The notes under the pieces are model-generated. The model ran no database searches. It was not told the DNA's origin and worked only from the letters and a program-made list of their open reading frames with translations. 64,000 bases of DNA from assembly GCF_007421925.1 (NCBI RefSeq), contig NZ_QMDX01000002.1:186001-250000 (forward strand), in the 5' to 3' direction. Position numbers and translations under genes: made by a program. This DNA comes from Haloglomus irregulare (lineage in GTDB: Archaea > Halobacteriota > Halobacteria > Halobacteriales > Haloarculaceae). Below, in pieces: positions 34,364 through 43,851 of the stretch (positions are counted from its first letter, which is position 1; every line of letters starts with the position of its first letter).

Positions 34364-36229
34364 ATGGACCACGACCGCGACTACGACTACGCCGACCTCG
34401 GGCTCGTCGCGGGGCTGGAGATCCACCAGCAACTCGACACCGCGACGAAGCTCTTCTGCGACTGCCCGACGGCCCGCCGGGAGCCCGACACCTCCGACCG
34501 CCGGTTCGCCCGCTATCTCCACCCGACGCGCTCGGAGCTGGGGGAGATCGACGAGGCCGCGCTGGAGGAGTCACGGGTCGACCGCGAGTTCGAGTATCTC
34601 GCGTTCGACACCACCTGCCTCGTCGAGGAGGACGACGAACCCCCCCACCGGCTCGACGAGGAGGCGCTGGAGACGACGCTGGAGATCGCCGCCCTGCTGG
34701 ACATGGAGGTCGTCGATAGCGTGCAGGTGATGCGGAAGATCGTCGTCGACGGCTCCAACACCTCCGGGTTCCAGCGCTCCTCGCTGGTGGCCACCGACGG
34801 CGCCATCGAGACCAGCGAGGGCCCCGTCGGGGTCACGGACATGCTGCTCGAGGAGGAGTCCGCACAGCGGGTCTCCGAGACGGAGGCCGGCGTCCGTTAC
34901 GGACTGGACCGGCTGGGCATCCCGCTGGTCGAGATCGGCACCGCACCCGACATCCGGTCGCCCGCGCAGGCCCGCGAAGCCGCCGAGCGCATCGGAATGC
35001 TGCTGCGCTCGACGGGGAAGGTCAAGCGCGGCCTTGGGACCATCCGGCAGGACGTGAACGTCTCGGTCGCGGAGGGGGCCCGCATCGAGCTGAAAGGGGT
35101 CCAGTCGCTCGACGACATCGACGACATCGTCCGGCTGGAGGTCCACCGGCAGGTCCGGCTGCTCGAACTGCGCGACGAGCTCCGCGAGCGCGACGCCGCA
35201 GTGGGCGACCCGCAGGACGTGACCGGGACCTTCGCGGACACCGACTCCGGGGTCATCGCGGGGGCCTCGACGGTGATGGCCGTGCCGCTGTACGGGTTCG
35301 ACGGGGTCGTGGGCGCCGAGATACAGCCCGACCGCCGGCTCGGGACCGAGCTGAGCGACCACGCCAAGCGCCACGGTGCCGGCGGCATCTTCCACACCGA
35401 CGAACTGCCGGCCTACGGCGTCACCGCCGCGGAGGTCGACGCCCTACGCGACGCCGTCGACGCCGGCGGGTCGGACGCGGTCGCCATCGTCGCGGCCGAC
35501 CGCGAGGTGGCCGAGGCGGCCATCGAGGCCGTTGCCGAGCGCGCCGGGACGGCGCTCGAGGGGGTCCCCGAGGAGACCCGCGACGCGAACGAGGACGGCA
35601 CCTCCCGCTACCTGCGGCCGCTGCCGGGTGCCGCGCGGATGTACCCCGAGACGGACGTCCCGCCCGTCGAGCCGGACCCGGCCGGCGTCGAGACGCCCGA
35701 GCTGCTGACCGAGAAGGTCGAACGCTACCAGTCCGAGTACGGCCTCGATGCCGGGCTCGCCGAGCAGGTGGCGTACGGTCGGCGGATGCCCGCCTTCGAG
35801 ACGGCGGTCGGGCGCGGCATCGACCCGACGACGGCCGCCACGACGCTGGAGTCGACCGTGACCGAGATTCGCCGGCGCGACGCCCCCGTCGAGAACCTGA
35901 CCGACGAGCACCTGCTCGACACGCTCGACCTCGTCGAGGCCGACGACCTCGCCAAGGAGGGTATCGGCGAGGTGCTGACCGTGCTGGCCGAGCAGCCCGA
36001 CCTCTCGGCCGAGGCCGCCGTCGATGAGGCCGGCCTCTCCGGCGTCGATGAGGCCGAGGTCCGCGAGGCCGTCGCCGAGGTCGTCGAGCGTAACGCCGAC
36101 CAGGTCGACGCCGAGGGGATGGGCGCCTTCTCCGCGCTCATGGGCGAGTGCATGGGCGCCCTCCGCGGGAAGGCCGACGGCGAGGTCGTGAGCGACGTGC
36201 TGCGCGAGGAGATACAGCAGCGGTTGTAG
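34364..36229 (+). CDS. gatE: Glutamyl-tRNA(Gln) amidotransferase subunit E
   Basis: 621 residues, full length. Archaea-specific: with GatD it converts Glu-tRNA(Gln) to Gln-tRNA(Gln). Seen: DLGLVAGLEIHQQLDTATKL, FCDCPTARREPDTSDRRF, NTSGFQRSSLVATDGAIETS, TIRQDVNVSVAEGARIELKG and a C-terminal tail domain ending GKADGEVVSDVLREEIQQRL. The start at 34364 (MDHDRDYDYADLGL) is favoured by a CCGTTTTTGG box about 30 bases upstream; the longer frame reaching 34076 overlaps the adjacent gene's promoter. GatD is not in the window. Confidence 0.97.
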   Translation: MDHDRDYDYADLGLVAGLEIHQQLDTATKLFCDCPTARREPDTSDRRFARYLHPTRSELGEIDEAALEESRVDREFEYLAFDTTCLVEEDDEPPHRLDEEALETTLEIAALLDMEVVDSVQVMRKIVVDGSNTSGFQRSSLVATDGAIETSEGPVGVTDMLLEEESAQRVSETEAGVRYGLDRLGIPLVEIGTAPDIRSPAQAREAAERIGMLLRSTGKVKRGLGTIRQDVNVSVAEGARIELKGVQSLDDIDDIVRLEVHRQVRLLELRDELRERDAAVGDPQDVTGTFADTDSGVIAGASTVMAVPLYGFDGVVGAEIQPDRRLGTELSDHAKRHGAGGIFHTDELPAYGVTAAEVDALRDAVDAGGSDAVAIVAADREVAEAAIEAVAERAGTALEGVPEETRDANEDGTSRYLRPLPGAARMYPETDVPPVEPDPAGVETPELLTEKVERYQSEYGLDAGLAEQVAYGRRMPAFETAVGRGIDPTTAATTLESTVTEIRRRDAPVENLTDEHLLDTLDLVEADDLAKEGIGEVLTVLAEQPDLSAEAAVDEAGLSGVDEAEVREAVAEVVERNADQVDAEGMGAFSALMGECMGALRGKADGEVVSDVLREEIQQRL

Positions 36230-36257
36230 GCGTCTCCCGCCCGGCGACCCGCTCCGC

Positions 36258-38123
36258 TCAGGCCAGGAAGAAGATGAGGCCGCTGATGGCGGTCACGGCC
36301 AGGATGAACACCGCCGCGAGCGCGCCACCCATCGACATCATGGCGTTGGCGTGGCTGGCCAGCGTCTCCGTGCGGTCGTTGCCGAAGACGGTCACCTCGG
36401 CGCGCTCGGTCGCCATCCCCGCCTCCACCGGTTCGACGTCGTCGAGCGCCTCGCGGGTGACGGCCTCGACGGCGTCGCAGAGCGACTCGGCGTCGATGGC
36501 GGTCCCGACCTGGTTGACCGCCTCCACGGTGTTGACGATGTGGGTGTCGGTGGTGAGGGCCTCCGCGTCGTCGACCGGGAGGGCCGAGGTGAGGTGGCTC
36601 ACCAGCCGGTCCCGGAGACCGGGCTCCATGTTGTTCCCGTCGACGAGGACGTACGCGGTCCGCTGGCCGTCGACCTCCGTGACGGCGACACGGATGCCGA
36701 GCGGGCCGATGCCGTCGGTGGCGGTCCAGTCCGTGCGGTCCCAGGCGACGCCGAGTCGGAGGGGGTGACGCTCGGCGTCCGCGAGGGCCGTCCCGAGGTC
36801 GCCGGCCGCCTGGATCATGTCGAACGAGCGCTTCGAGCCGGGGGTGACGTGACCGAGGTCACCGCCGTCCAGCCCGTTGTTGCAGTTGTGGGCGTCGGCG
36901 AGCAGCACGTCCTCCAGCCCGCCCGAGCGGGCCTCGGCCCGTGTCGAGAGCCCGACCGCGTACTCCACGTCGTCGGCGAACGCGGGGGCGTAGGTGGCGG
37001 CCATGAACGCGTCCTCGCCGAAGGCCTGGCCGATGAGCGTGGCCTCGCCGTGGCTGGCGCGGTACGACCGGGTGGCGTCGCTCGTGTACTCCAGGCGGTC
37101 GAGCGCGCGGTCGGCCGCGTCGATGATGGTCTCGACCTCACGGGCGGTGACGAGATTGAAGTCGTGGCCGGCGGTGGCGTGGGGCGGGAAGGCCAGCCCG
37201 TCGGCGTCCTTGGCGACCCGTTCGGGGAGGTTACCGCCGCCGATCTCGCCCATCGGCCCGGGATGGATCATCGGCAGGACGAAGCGGGCCTTCTCGATGC
37301 CGCCGGGCTCGCGGAAGGCCAGCACCGTGACGGGGACGACGGCCTCCTCGCCGAGCTGCTCGAAGAACTCCTCCAGCTCGTCGGTCCCCTCGGCGATATG
37401 GCCGACGAAACCCCGGAGGAAGTCGAGGACGGAGACGCCCAGCGAGCTGCGCCACGGCCGGTCGATGACGACGAGGAACAGGTAGACCGACCCCACGTAG
37501 AGCACACAGGTGACGGCCAGCAGGACGAACGTCTCGGGCCCGACGACGGTGATTTCGGCCGGTGCCTGGTTCGCACGGCTGAGGTAGACGTCGGTCAGCG
37601 TGCCGCCGACCTCGAACAGTCGCAGGGTGCCGCTGTAGACGAACAGGAGGACGGCGGCGGCGACGGTCTGGATGCTGGCCGGAACGATGGCCGTCACCAG
37701 CGAGTCGTGGGAGACGGCCATGACGACCAGCAGCCGGAGCGCGAAGATACTCGCCAGCGCCGCGATGAGGGCGTCGAAGACGAACGTCTGCGAGAGCGGC
37801 GTCAGGACCGCCAGCGCGCCGGCCGTCGTGAGGACGACGACGACGACGAGTTCGCAGGTGAGCGCCAGCAGCGACGCCCGGTTCGGGGTGAGCTGCCCGC
37901 CGAACAGCCGGTCGACCGGCGGCGTCAGCAGCGACGCCACCACCGTCGGGACGCCGATGTAGAACACCCCCTCCCAGGCGTCCTCCAGGACGAACCGCGA
38001 GTCGAAGGCGGCGATCCCCGCGAACGCCGCGATGAGGAGGGCGAACGCGATGCTGGAGTACCAGCTCGGGGCCCGGAAGATGAACCGTGACAGCGAGGCG
38101 AGGTCGCCCTGTGTGTTGCTCAT
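36258..38123 (-). CDS. DUF2070-family membrane protein
   Basis: 621 residues. Seen: six or more N-terminal hydrophobic segments in the first 250 residues, then a soluble region with highly conserved-looking motifs FVLPMIHPGPMGEIGGGNLP, FPPHATAGHDFNLV, LLADAHNCNNGLDGGDLGHV and YVLVDGNNMEPGLRDRLV, and a final membrane helix. Known: DUF2070 is a large archaeal family of unknown function. The HPGPxGEIGGG and DAHN motifs suggest a metal-dependent or phospho-binding site, but this is speculation. Promoter-like TTTATCC lies about 65 bases upstream of the ATG. Confidence 0.88.
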   Translation of the reverse strand: MSNTQGDLASLSRFIFRAPSWYSSIAFALLIAAFAGIAAFDSRFVLEDAWEGVFYIGVPTVVASLLTPPVDRLFGGQLTPNRASLLALTCELVVVVVLTTAGALAVLTPLSQTFVFDALIAALASIFALRLLVVMAVSHDSLVTAIVPASIQTVAAAVLLFVYSGTLRLFEVGGTLTDVYLSRANQAPAEITVVGPETFVLLAVTCVLYVGSVYLFLVVIDRPWRSSLGVSVLDFLRGFVGHIAEGTDELEEFFEQLGEEAVVPVTVLAFREPGGIEKARFVLPMIHPGPMGEIGGGNLPERVAKDADGLAFPPHATAGHDFNLVTAREVETIIDAADRALDRLEYTSDATRSYRASHGEATLIGQAFGEDAFMAATYAPAFADDVEYAVGLSTRAEARSGGLEDVLLADAHNCNNGLDGGDLGHVTPGSKRSFDMIQAAGDLGTALADAERHPLRLGVAWDRTDWTATDGIGPLGIRVAVTEVDGQRTAYVLVDGNNMEPGLRDRLVSHLTSALPVDDAEALTTDTHIVNTVEAVNQVGTAIDAESLCDAVEAVTREALDDVEPVEAGMATERAEVTVFGNDRTETLASHANAMMSMGGALAAVFILAVTAISGLIFFLA

Positions 38124-38230
38124 CTGTCGGTCGTGGTCATCCGTTCGTCCGTGTCGGTTCGGTGCCAGGGGGATTCAGCCGCGGCGGGATAAATCATCCA
38201 CCCGGAGTCGGACGGGCGGCGGACGCCCGT

Positions 38231-38785
38231 TCAGCGGTCCTCGCAGACGTCGACGAAGTTCTCGAACACCTCCTCGCCGCGTTCGGTGTGGGCCACCTCC
38301 GGGTGCCACTGGACCCCGTAGCAGTCCCGGTCCGCGTCGCTCATCGCCTCGACGCCGCAGACGTCGCTGGTCGCGGTCCGGGTGAACCCCTCGGGGACGT
38401 GCTTGACCTCGTCGGCGTGGCTGGCCCACACCCGGGTCTCCGGGGCCAGCGAGCCGACCAGCGGGTCGTCGTCGTCCTCGATCTCGACGGTCACGTCGGC
38501 GTAGCCGCCGTAGTCGCCGCTGCCGACCTCCCCGCCCAGCTCGGCGGCGATGAGCTGCATCCCCAGGCAGATGCCGAACACCGGCACGTCGGCCTCGAGG
38601 TAGTCGGGGGCGCGCCCGACGCGGTCCATGTCGGGGCCGCCGGAGAGGACGACGCCGTCGGCCTCCACCTCCTCGGGTGGGGTCCCGTTGTCGACGATGG
38701 CCGCGTCGACGCCGATGTCACGCAGCGCCCGCTGCTCGAGATGGGTGAACTGTCCGTGGTTGTCCACCACGACGATACGAGTCAT
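38231..38785 (-). CDS. guaAA: GMP synthase, glutamine amidotransferase subunit A
   Basis: 184 residues, the archaeal stand-alone glutaminase subunit. It supplies ammonia to the separate ATP pyrophosphatase subunit that converts XMP to GMP. Seen: MTRIVVVDNHGQFTHLEQRA, VVLSGGPDMDR, GICLGMQLIAAELGG with the Cys nucleophile, and CYGVQWHPEVAHTERGEEVF with the catalytic His-Glu pair. The start is the Met with a GCTTATACC box 24-33 bases upstream. The synthase subunit is not in this window. Confidence 0.97.
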   Translation of the reverse strand: MTRIVVVDNHGQFTHLEQRALRDIGVDAAIVDNGTPPEEVEADGVVLSGGPDMDRVGRAPDYLEADVPVFGICLGMQLIAAELGGEVGSGDYGGYADVTVEIEDDDDPLVGSLAPETRVWASHADEVKHVPEGFTRTATSDVCGVEAMSDADRDCYGVQWHPEVAHTERGEEVFENFVDVCEDR

Positions 38786-38866
38786 TACCGTTCCTTCTCT
38801 CGTGAACCGGTATAAGCCTCGTGAAACGACGGACCCGAGCCGACGCCTCCGGACGCCCGACCCCGC

Positions 38867-39301
38867 TCAGAGCGCGGTCGGGTCGAACCACTCGTTCCGG
38901 CCACGCCACTCCTCGACGTCCCGCGCGTCGCGCACGTCGAGATACACCTCGACGCCGTTGTCGTCGGGGTCGTCGAAGTAGAGCGCCTTCGAGATGCCGT
39001 GGTCGACCGGGTCGACGGCCACGTCCAGCTCGCGGAGCCGCTCGTACGTCTCCCGCAGCCCCCTCGCGTCGGGCATCTCCCACGCCGAGTGGTAGAGGCC
39101 GACCCCGTCGCCGGGGGCGGTCACCCCCTCCCCGGAACCCTGCAGGGCGAGGTCGTGGTGGTGTCCGCCGAACGTGAGGAAGGCGTAGCCGGCGTGGCGC
39201 TCCTCGACCCGCAACCCAAGCACCGTCCGGTAGAACCCGACCGCCCGCTCCAGGTCCCGGACCCGCAGATGGACATGCCCGAGATGGCGGGCATCGTGCA
39301 T
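38867..39301 (-). CDS. VOC-family protein, glyoxalase/extradiol-dioxygenase-like
   Basis: 144 residues. Seen: HLGHVHLRVRDLERAVGFYR with a first His, FGGHHHDLALQG, GLYHSAWEMPDARGLRET with a second His, and DPDDNGVEVYLDV with a Glu. This His-His-Glu set is the divalent-metal site of vicinal-oxygen-chelate enzymes. Length suits a two-module single chain. The substrate cannot be read. Start at 39301; a CATTTTTGA box (minus strand) lies 27-35 bases upstream. The convergent-side neighbour is the HNH gene 46 bases upstream. Confidence 0.9.
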   Translation of the reverse strand: MHDARHLGHVHLRVRDLERAVGFYRTVLGLRVEERHAGYAFLTFGGHHHDLALQGSGEGVTAPGDGVGLYHSAWEMPDARGLRETYERLRELDVAVDPVDHGISKALYFDDPDDNGVEVYLDVRDARDVEEWRGRNEWFDPTAL

Positions 39302-39347
39302 ACCACGGCCTGCGTCCCCGGGGGTCAAAAATGGGGCGGGGCCCCGT

Positions 39348-39899
39348 TCAGTCCCCGTCGTCGCTATCACCGGGCTCGAACCGCTCGGCGGCGGTCTCGA
39401 AGCCGGTCTCGGCCTGCTCGCGGGCGCGGCGCTCCTCGCGAGCCGCGATGGCCTCGGGGCCCGGTGTGGCGTCGTCGTCGACCCGTGCCCACGACTCGTG
39501 GACCTTCGCGTGACACCAGCGACAGAGAGAGACCGTTATCTCGTGTTCCATATCGGCCTCGGGGGTATCGCGATACGAGAGATGGTGCTCCTCAAGCAGC
39601 GGTCGCGTGTCCCGTGCCTCGGCGTGAGCCAGTCTGACCTCCTCCAGCCCGCAGCGGACGCACTCGCGTGAGCGCTGACACGCCCGGAAATGCGGGCACT
39701 CGGCCCACTCCCACTCGCCCTCGGGGTCCGCCGCCGGACAGCGCAGGTCGTCGGCCCGGCGCTCCCGGGCGAACTCGCGGTCGTGCCGTGCGTGCTCGGC
39801 GGCGTACCGACACCGCCCGTCGTCGGTCAGGTGGTCGCACCGCTCGACGTGCTCGTACGGGTCGTCCACGCCGACGCTCGTTCCGGAGGGGGTCTTCAT
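39348..39899 (-). CDS. HNH endonuclease-like protein
   Basis: 183 residues. Seen: a Cys-rich N-terminal region (CDHLTDDGRCRYAAEHARHD, CPHFRACQRSRECVRCGLEE), then EEHHLSYRDTPEADMEHEIT and VSLCRWCHAKVHESWARVDD. The EHHLSY with CRWCHAKVH is the HNH fold with a structural zinc, and the first part may form a further zinc site. Known: stand-alone haloarchaeal HNH proteins (DUF7097-like) have no proven role; nuclease activity is plausible. Start at 39899 (MKTPSGTSV); the longer frame is a compositional extension. Confidence 0.85.
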   Translation of the reverse strand: MKTPSGTSVGVDDPYEHVERCDHLTDDGRCRYAAEHARHDREFARERRADDLRCPAADPEGEWEWAECPHFRACQRSRECVRCGLEEVRLAHAEARDTRPLLEEHHLSYRDTPEADMEHEITVSLCRWCHAKVHESWARVDDDATPGPEAIAAREERRAREQAETGFETAAERFEPGDSDDGD

Positions 39900-40121
39900 C
39901 GTGGCCGGGTTCGGTCCGGTACTCCGTGCGCTTGCGGTTTCAATCCTCGTCCGCTCCACCCCGAGGTGGCCGTGACGGGTCCGCCCGCGCCGACGCGCTC
40001 GCACCGATACTACTCCCCCACGGCGGCGATGACAGGAGCGGGTTCGACCATCCCGGGGGCGCCCCCCGTCGCAGAAGACGGGAATCGACGGTACAAACCG
40101 AAAGAGTGACTGGAAGCGGAA

Positions 40122-42332
40122 CTATTCCATCTGTCGCTCGATAACCGACCGTAGTTCTCGGATATCCGCGACGTCCACGGACAGCGACTCGTCGCCGGCG
40201 GTGAGGTCGAGCGTTCCGTCCGGCGTGCTCGTCCCGACCTCGTGGACGGGCGCGACGCCGTCGACGGCCGCGGCCACCGCCTCGGGCGCGGTCGTCTCGA
40301 TGACGGCACGGCCGACGCGTTCGTTGAACAGGAGTCGGTGGGCGTCGCCGCCGAGGGAGACGTCGGCGCCGGCGTCCCCGGTGACCATCTCGGCCAGCGC
40401 GACCGCGAGGCCGCCGTGGCTCACGTCGTGGACCGCGCGGGTGGCGTCGTGGTCGGCGACGTCGGCCAGCGCCCGGAGGAACGCGGTGTTGTTTCGGGGC
40501 GGTTCGGGGAACGCGTCGGTGCCCCCATGCCGGGCGAGGTACTCCGAGCCGCCCAGAGGGACGGCCTCGCCCTCGAGGGCGCGGTCGCCGACGACGAGGA
40601 CGGCCCCCTCGCCCGCGAAGGCGGCCGGGGGAGCGTCGTAGCCGGCCTTCGTGCCGACCATCGCCAGCGTGGGCGTCGGCGCGACCGGCCCGGCCTCGGA
40701 GTCGTTGTAGAGCGAGACGTTGCCGCCGACGACGGGGACGTCGAGGTCGGCACACTCGTCGGCGAGGCCGTCGACGATGCCCCGGAAGCCGCCGTAGACG
40801 TCGGGCTTCTCGGGGTTGCCGCCGTTGAGGCAGTCGACGGCCGCGAGCGGGTGGGCGCCCTTGGCGGCGATGTTGGTGGCGTTCTCCAGGGCGACGGCCC
40901 GCGCGCCGTCGTACGGGGCGACGTCGGTCCAGTTGGGGTCGGCGCCGGCCGAGAACGCCAGCCCCGTTCCGGGCGCGGCGTCGACCGGTGCCGATTCGCG
41001 GACGGCCACGAGCGCGGCGTCGTCGCCGGGTCGCAGGGCGGTCCGGGTGCCGACCTCGTGGTCGTACTGCCGGTAGACCCAGCGTTTCGAGGCGGTGTTC
41101 GGCGAGCCGACGACCGTCTCGAACGCCGCGCGCAGGTCGGGCGCGGGGTCGGGCAGGTCGGTCGCCGGCTGCTCGGGCTCGACGTGGTCGAGGTCGTTCA
41201 TCGGCGCGCCATCGGCGAGGAACCCGGCGGGCGCGTCGACCACCGTCTCGCGGCCTCGCGACTCGGACCCCTCGAACGTGCAGACGTAGCGGTCCTCGGT
41301 CACCTCGCCGATGACCGAGCAGCCGAGGTCGTACTTCCCGGCGATCTCCCGGACCGCGTCGACGTCCTCGGGCCGGACCTCGTAGCACATCCGCTCCTGG
41401 GACTCGGCGAGGAGGATCTCCAGGGCGTTCATCTTCGGCTCGCGCTGGTGGACCCGGTCGAGTTCGATCTCCGCGCCGAGGTCGCCCTTGGCGATCATCT
41501 CGGAGGAGGCGCCGCCCAGCCCGGCGGCGCCGAGGTCACGCGCCGCGCGAACGAGGTCGTCCCCGACGAGCTCCTCGTTGGCCTCGATGAGCAGCTTCTC
41601 GGTGTACGGGTCGCCGACCTGGACGGCGGGCCGGTCCTCGGTCTCGGCGTCCTCGGCGAGGTCCTCGGAGGCGAACGAGGCCCCGCCCAGCCCGTCCCGT
41701 CCGGTGCCGTTCCCGACGAGGACGAGCTTGTTGCCGGGCTCCTGTACCGCGGCGGTGACGAGCCGGTCCTCGCCCAGCAGGCCGACGCAGGCGACGTTGA
41801 CGAGCGGGTTCCCCTCGTACGAGTCGTGGAAGGCGACGCTACCCGAGACGGTGGGGACGCCGATGCAGTTGCCGTAGTGGGAGATGCCCTCGACGACGCC
41901 CTCGAACAGGTAGCGCGAGTGCTCGCGGTCGAAGTCGCCGAAGTAGAGCGAATCCGCGAGCGCGATGGGGTAGGCGCCCATCGACATCGTGTCCCGGACG
42001 ATGCCGCCGACGCCGGTCGCCGCGCCGTCGAACGGGTCGACGTAGGAGGGATGGTTGTGCGACTCGACGCCCATCGTGATGTAGGTGTCCGAGTAGCGGG
42101 TCTGGTCGTCGGTCTCGGTGCCGGGGACGGGGAGCGCGACGACGGCAGCGTCGTCCCCGGGGCCGACGACAACCCCCGGGCCCTCGGAGGCGAAGGCCGA
42201 GAGCAGGGGGCGCGAGGAGCGGTAGGCACAGTGCTCGCTCCAGAGGTTCTCGAAGAGCGCTTCCTCGGCGGCCGTCGGGTCCCGACCCAACTCGTCGACG
42301 ACGAGTTCGCGGTCCGAGGGTGCGAGGGGCAT
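40122..42332 (-). CDS. purL: Phosphoribosylformylglycinamidine synthase subunit PurL
   Basis: 736 residues, small PurL subunit of the split archaeal FGAM synthase (partners PurQ and PurS). It uses ATP to convert FGAR and ammonia to FGAM in purine synthesis. Seen: [86 protein letters not shown] and [15 protein letters not shown], the PurL signature set. The start is [10 protein letters not shown] at 42332. A 16-base palindrome (42354-42369) sits 22-37 bases above the ATG. PurQ and PurS are not adjacent. Confidence 0.97.
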   Translation of the reverse strand: MPLAPSDRELVVDELGRDPTAAEEALFENLWSEHCAYRSSRPLLSAFASEGPGVVVGPGDDAAVVALPVPGTETDDQTRYSDTYITMGVESHNHPSYVDPFDGAATGVGGIVRDTMSMGAYPIALADSLYFGDFDREHSRYLFEGVVEGISHYGNCIGVPTVSGSVAFHDSYEGNPLVNVACVGLLGEDRLVTAAVQEPGNKLVLVGNGTGRDGLGGASFASEDLAEDAETEDRPAVQVGDPYTEKLLIEANEELVGDDLVRAARDLGAAGLGGASSEMIAKGDLGAEIELDRVHQREPKMNALEILLAESQERMCYEVRPEDVDAVREIAGKYDLGCSVIGEVTEDRYVCTFEGSESRGRETVVDAPAGFLADGAPMNDLDHVEPEQPATDLPDPAPDLRAAFETVVGSPNTASKRWVYRQYDHEVGTRTALRPGDDAALVAVRESAPVDAAPGTGLAFSAGADPNWTDVAPYDGARAVALENATNIAAKGAHPLAAVDCLNGGNPEKPDVYGGFRGIVDGLADECADLDVPVVGGNVSLYNDSEAGPVAPTPTLAMVGTKAGYDAPPAAFAGEGAVLVVGDRALEGEAVPLGGSEYLARHGGTDAFPEPPRNNTAFLRALADVADHDATRAVHDVSHGGLAVALAEMVTGDAGADVSLGGDAHRLLFNERVGRAVIETTAPEAVAAAVDGVAPVHEVGTSTPDGTLDLTAGDESLSVDVADIRELRSVIERQME

Positions 42333-42353
42333 ACCCGCGCTCGGTCGGGCCGG

Positions 42354-42369
42354 TGGAAAGCGCTTTCCA
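42354..42369 (-). promoter_or_regulatory. purL: 16-base perfect palindrome in the purL promoter
   Basis: TGGAAAGCGCTTTCCA is its own reverse complement and lies 22-37 bases from the purL ATG, where a BRE/TATA would normally be. It resembles site one at 8435 (GAAAACGCTTTCC). It may be an operator for a purine regulator, or a symmetric core promoter (BRE GAAA plus weak TATA). Confidence 0.5.
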
Positions 42370-42389
42370 TCCCCTCAGAGCCGGCCGCC

Positions 42390-43130
42390 GCGCAGGTGCA
42401 GTTGCCGCCGGGGCGCTTCGAACTCCGGACGGACGGCGAGCGGTTCCGCTCGGCGTTCACCCGCGCAACGGCTCGACCACCGGGTACGCCCGCATCGCGC
42501 CGGACCGGTATCTCGCGCAGCGTGGCTACCACGGGCCGCCCCCGACCCGGGGCTCGCTGCTGGCGCTCCTCTCCGCCTTCGGGGTCCGCCCGGCGCTCGC
42601 GGGCGAGGGCGGAAACGGGTCGGTCGGACCGAACGGGACGGCCGTGGCTCCGGCACGTGCGCCCACCTCCACCCGTTGACCGTGAGTGCGCCCGCGCCCA
42701 CGATGGGGCTACCACCGGAACCCCGCGCCGGGGCGGGACGGCAACCACAGCCGTCGCAGGGCCGACCGCCGGCTACCGGCTCATCGACGAGGCGCTCGTC
42801 CGCCCGTCGGCGCTCAGTGTGGTCGGCCCGAGGGACGAGCCGCGGAACGCGAGCCTGGCGCTGTCCGTCGACCGCCGCGGACGAGTCCGCGGATACGACG
42901 CTACACCGCGATGATCGCCGACGAGCCGGTTCGGGTCGGACAACGGACCCGCTACGAGCTGGGTGGCGTCCGGGTCGACAGGCCGGCGTGGTACGGGTCA
43001 GCACTGGACGTCACGAACGGCACCGCGACCGGACCGGTGGTGGCGACCCCGACCGGAACGTCGGCGGACGGCGGACGGCGGCGGTTCGTCCGGGTGAACG
43101 GCCGAGCGGTGTCGTCACCCCCGCCGACAC
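42390..43130 (+). pseudogene. DUF7537-type lipoprotein remnant with several frameshifts
   Basis: Seen: homology to the intact copy at 24271 spread over two frames. FELRTDGERFRSAF is in one frame, YARIAPDRYLAQRGYHGPPP and LLALLSAFGVRPALAGEG in another, then SVVGPRDEPRNASLALSVD and RRGRVRGYDAT in the first, and EPVRVGQRTRYELGGVRVDR and PAWYGSALDVTNG in the second. The order matches PPLRNISLVATVTESGLVR... and ...TVEPPSWLPE of the intact gene. At least three shifts are needed, and the lipobox region is not recognisable, so it is dead. It lies between purL and the PHP gene. Confidence 0.75.
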
Positions 43131-43167
43131 CGGCGCGTTTTTGCCTCGGTCGTCCGAACAGCGAGCC

Positions 43168-43851
43168 GTGCTGTCCGTCGAGTTCCACTCGCACTCGTCG
43201 CTCTCCTACGACGGACACGACCCCGTCGAGCTCCTGCTGGCGCAGGCCGAGGCCGTGGGGCTCGACGCGCTCGCCGTGACCGACCACGACGAGATCGACG
43301 CCTCGCTCCGGGCCGCGGACATCGCCCCGGAGTACGGCCTCGTCGGCATCCCCGGCATCGAGATCACCTCGGAGGCGGGCCACGTCCTCGGCCTCGGCAT
43401 CGAGGAGGCCGTCCCGCCGGGACTCTCCTACGACGAGACGCTGGCGCGCATCCACGACCAGGGGGGTATCGCCGTCGTCCCGCATCCGTTCCAGAAGTCC
43501 CGCCACGGCGTGGCCGCCCACATCACCCGCGACCAGCTCGCGAGCGCGGACGCTGTCGAGGTGTACAACTCCCGGCTCCTGACCGGTCGCTCGAACCGCC
43601 GGGCCGAGCGGTTCGCCCGCGAGACGGGGCTCCCGATGACTGCCGGCAGCGACGCCCACATCAGCGAGATGGTCGGGCAGGCGGTCACCGAGGTGGACAC
43701 GACCCACGAGGACGTATCGAGCATCCTTGAGGCCGTCCGCGAGGGCCGGACCACCGTGGTCGGGAAGCGGACGCCCTGGCGCGTGAGCGTCCGCCAGTTC
43801 GGCGGCGGCGTCCTCCGCCGGGCCAAGCAGGCCGTCCTGGCCCCGTTCTGA
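43168..43851 (+). CDS. PHP-domain metal-dependent phosphoesterase
   Basis: 227 residues from a GTG start. Seen: VEFHSHSSLSYDGHDPVELL with paired His, LAVTDHDEIDASLRAADI, PGIEITSEAGHVLGLGIEEA, IAVVPHPFQKSRHGVA and MTAGSDAHISEMVGQAVTEV, the PHP metal ligands. Known: PHP proteins hydrolyse phosphoesters using a tri-metal site. The GTG at 43168 gives the family N-terminus and lies about 30 bases after GCGTTTTTGCC. Its stop overlaps the next gene's ATG by one base (TGATG), so they are cotranslated. Confidence 0.9.
   Translation: MLSVEFHSHSSLSYDGHDPVELLLAQAEAVGLDALAVTDHDEIDASLRAADIAPEYGLVGIPGIEITSEAGHVLGLGIEEAVPPGLSYDETLARIHDQGGIAVVPHPFQKSRHGVAAHITRDQLASADAVEVYNSRLLTGRSNRRAERFARETGLPMTAGSDAHISEMVGQAVTEVDTTHEDVSSILEAVREGRTTVVGKRTPWRVSVRQFGGGVLRRAKQAVLAPF

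Noticed and set aside
40242-42914. Long open frame (890 codons) antisense to purL
   Set aside because: A compositional mirror of GC-rich coding DNA; the purL strand has all family motifs.
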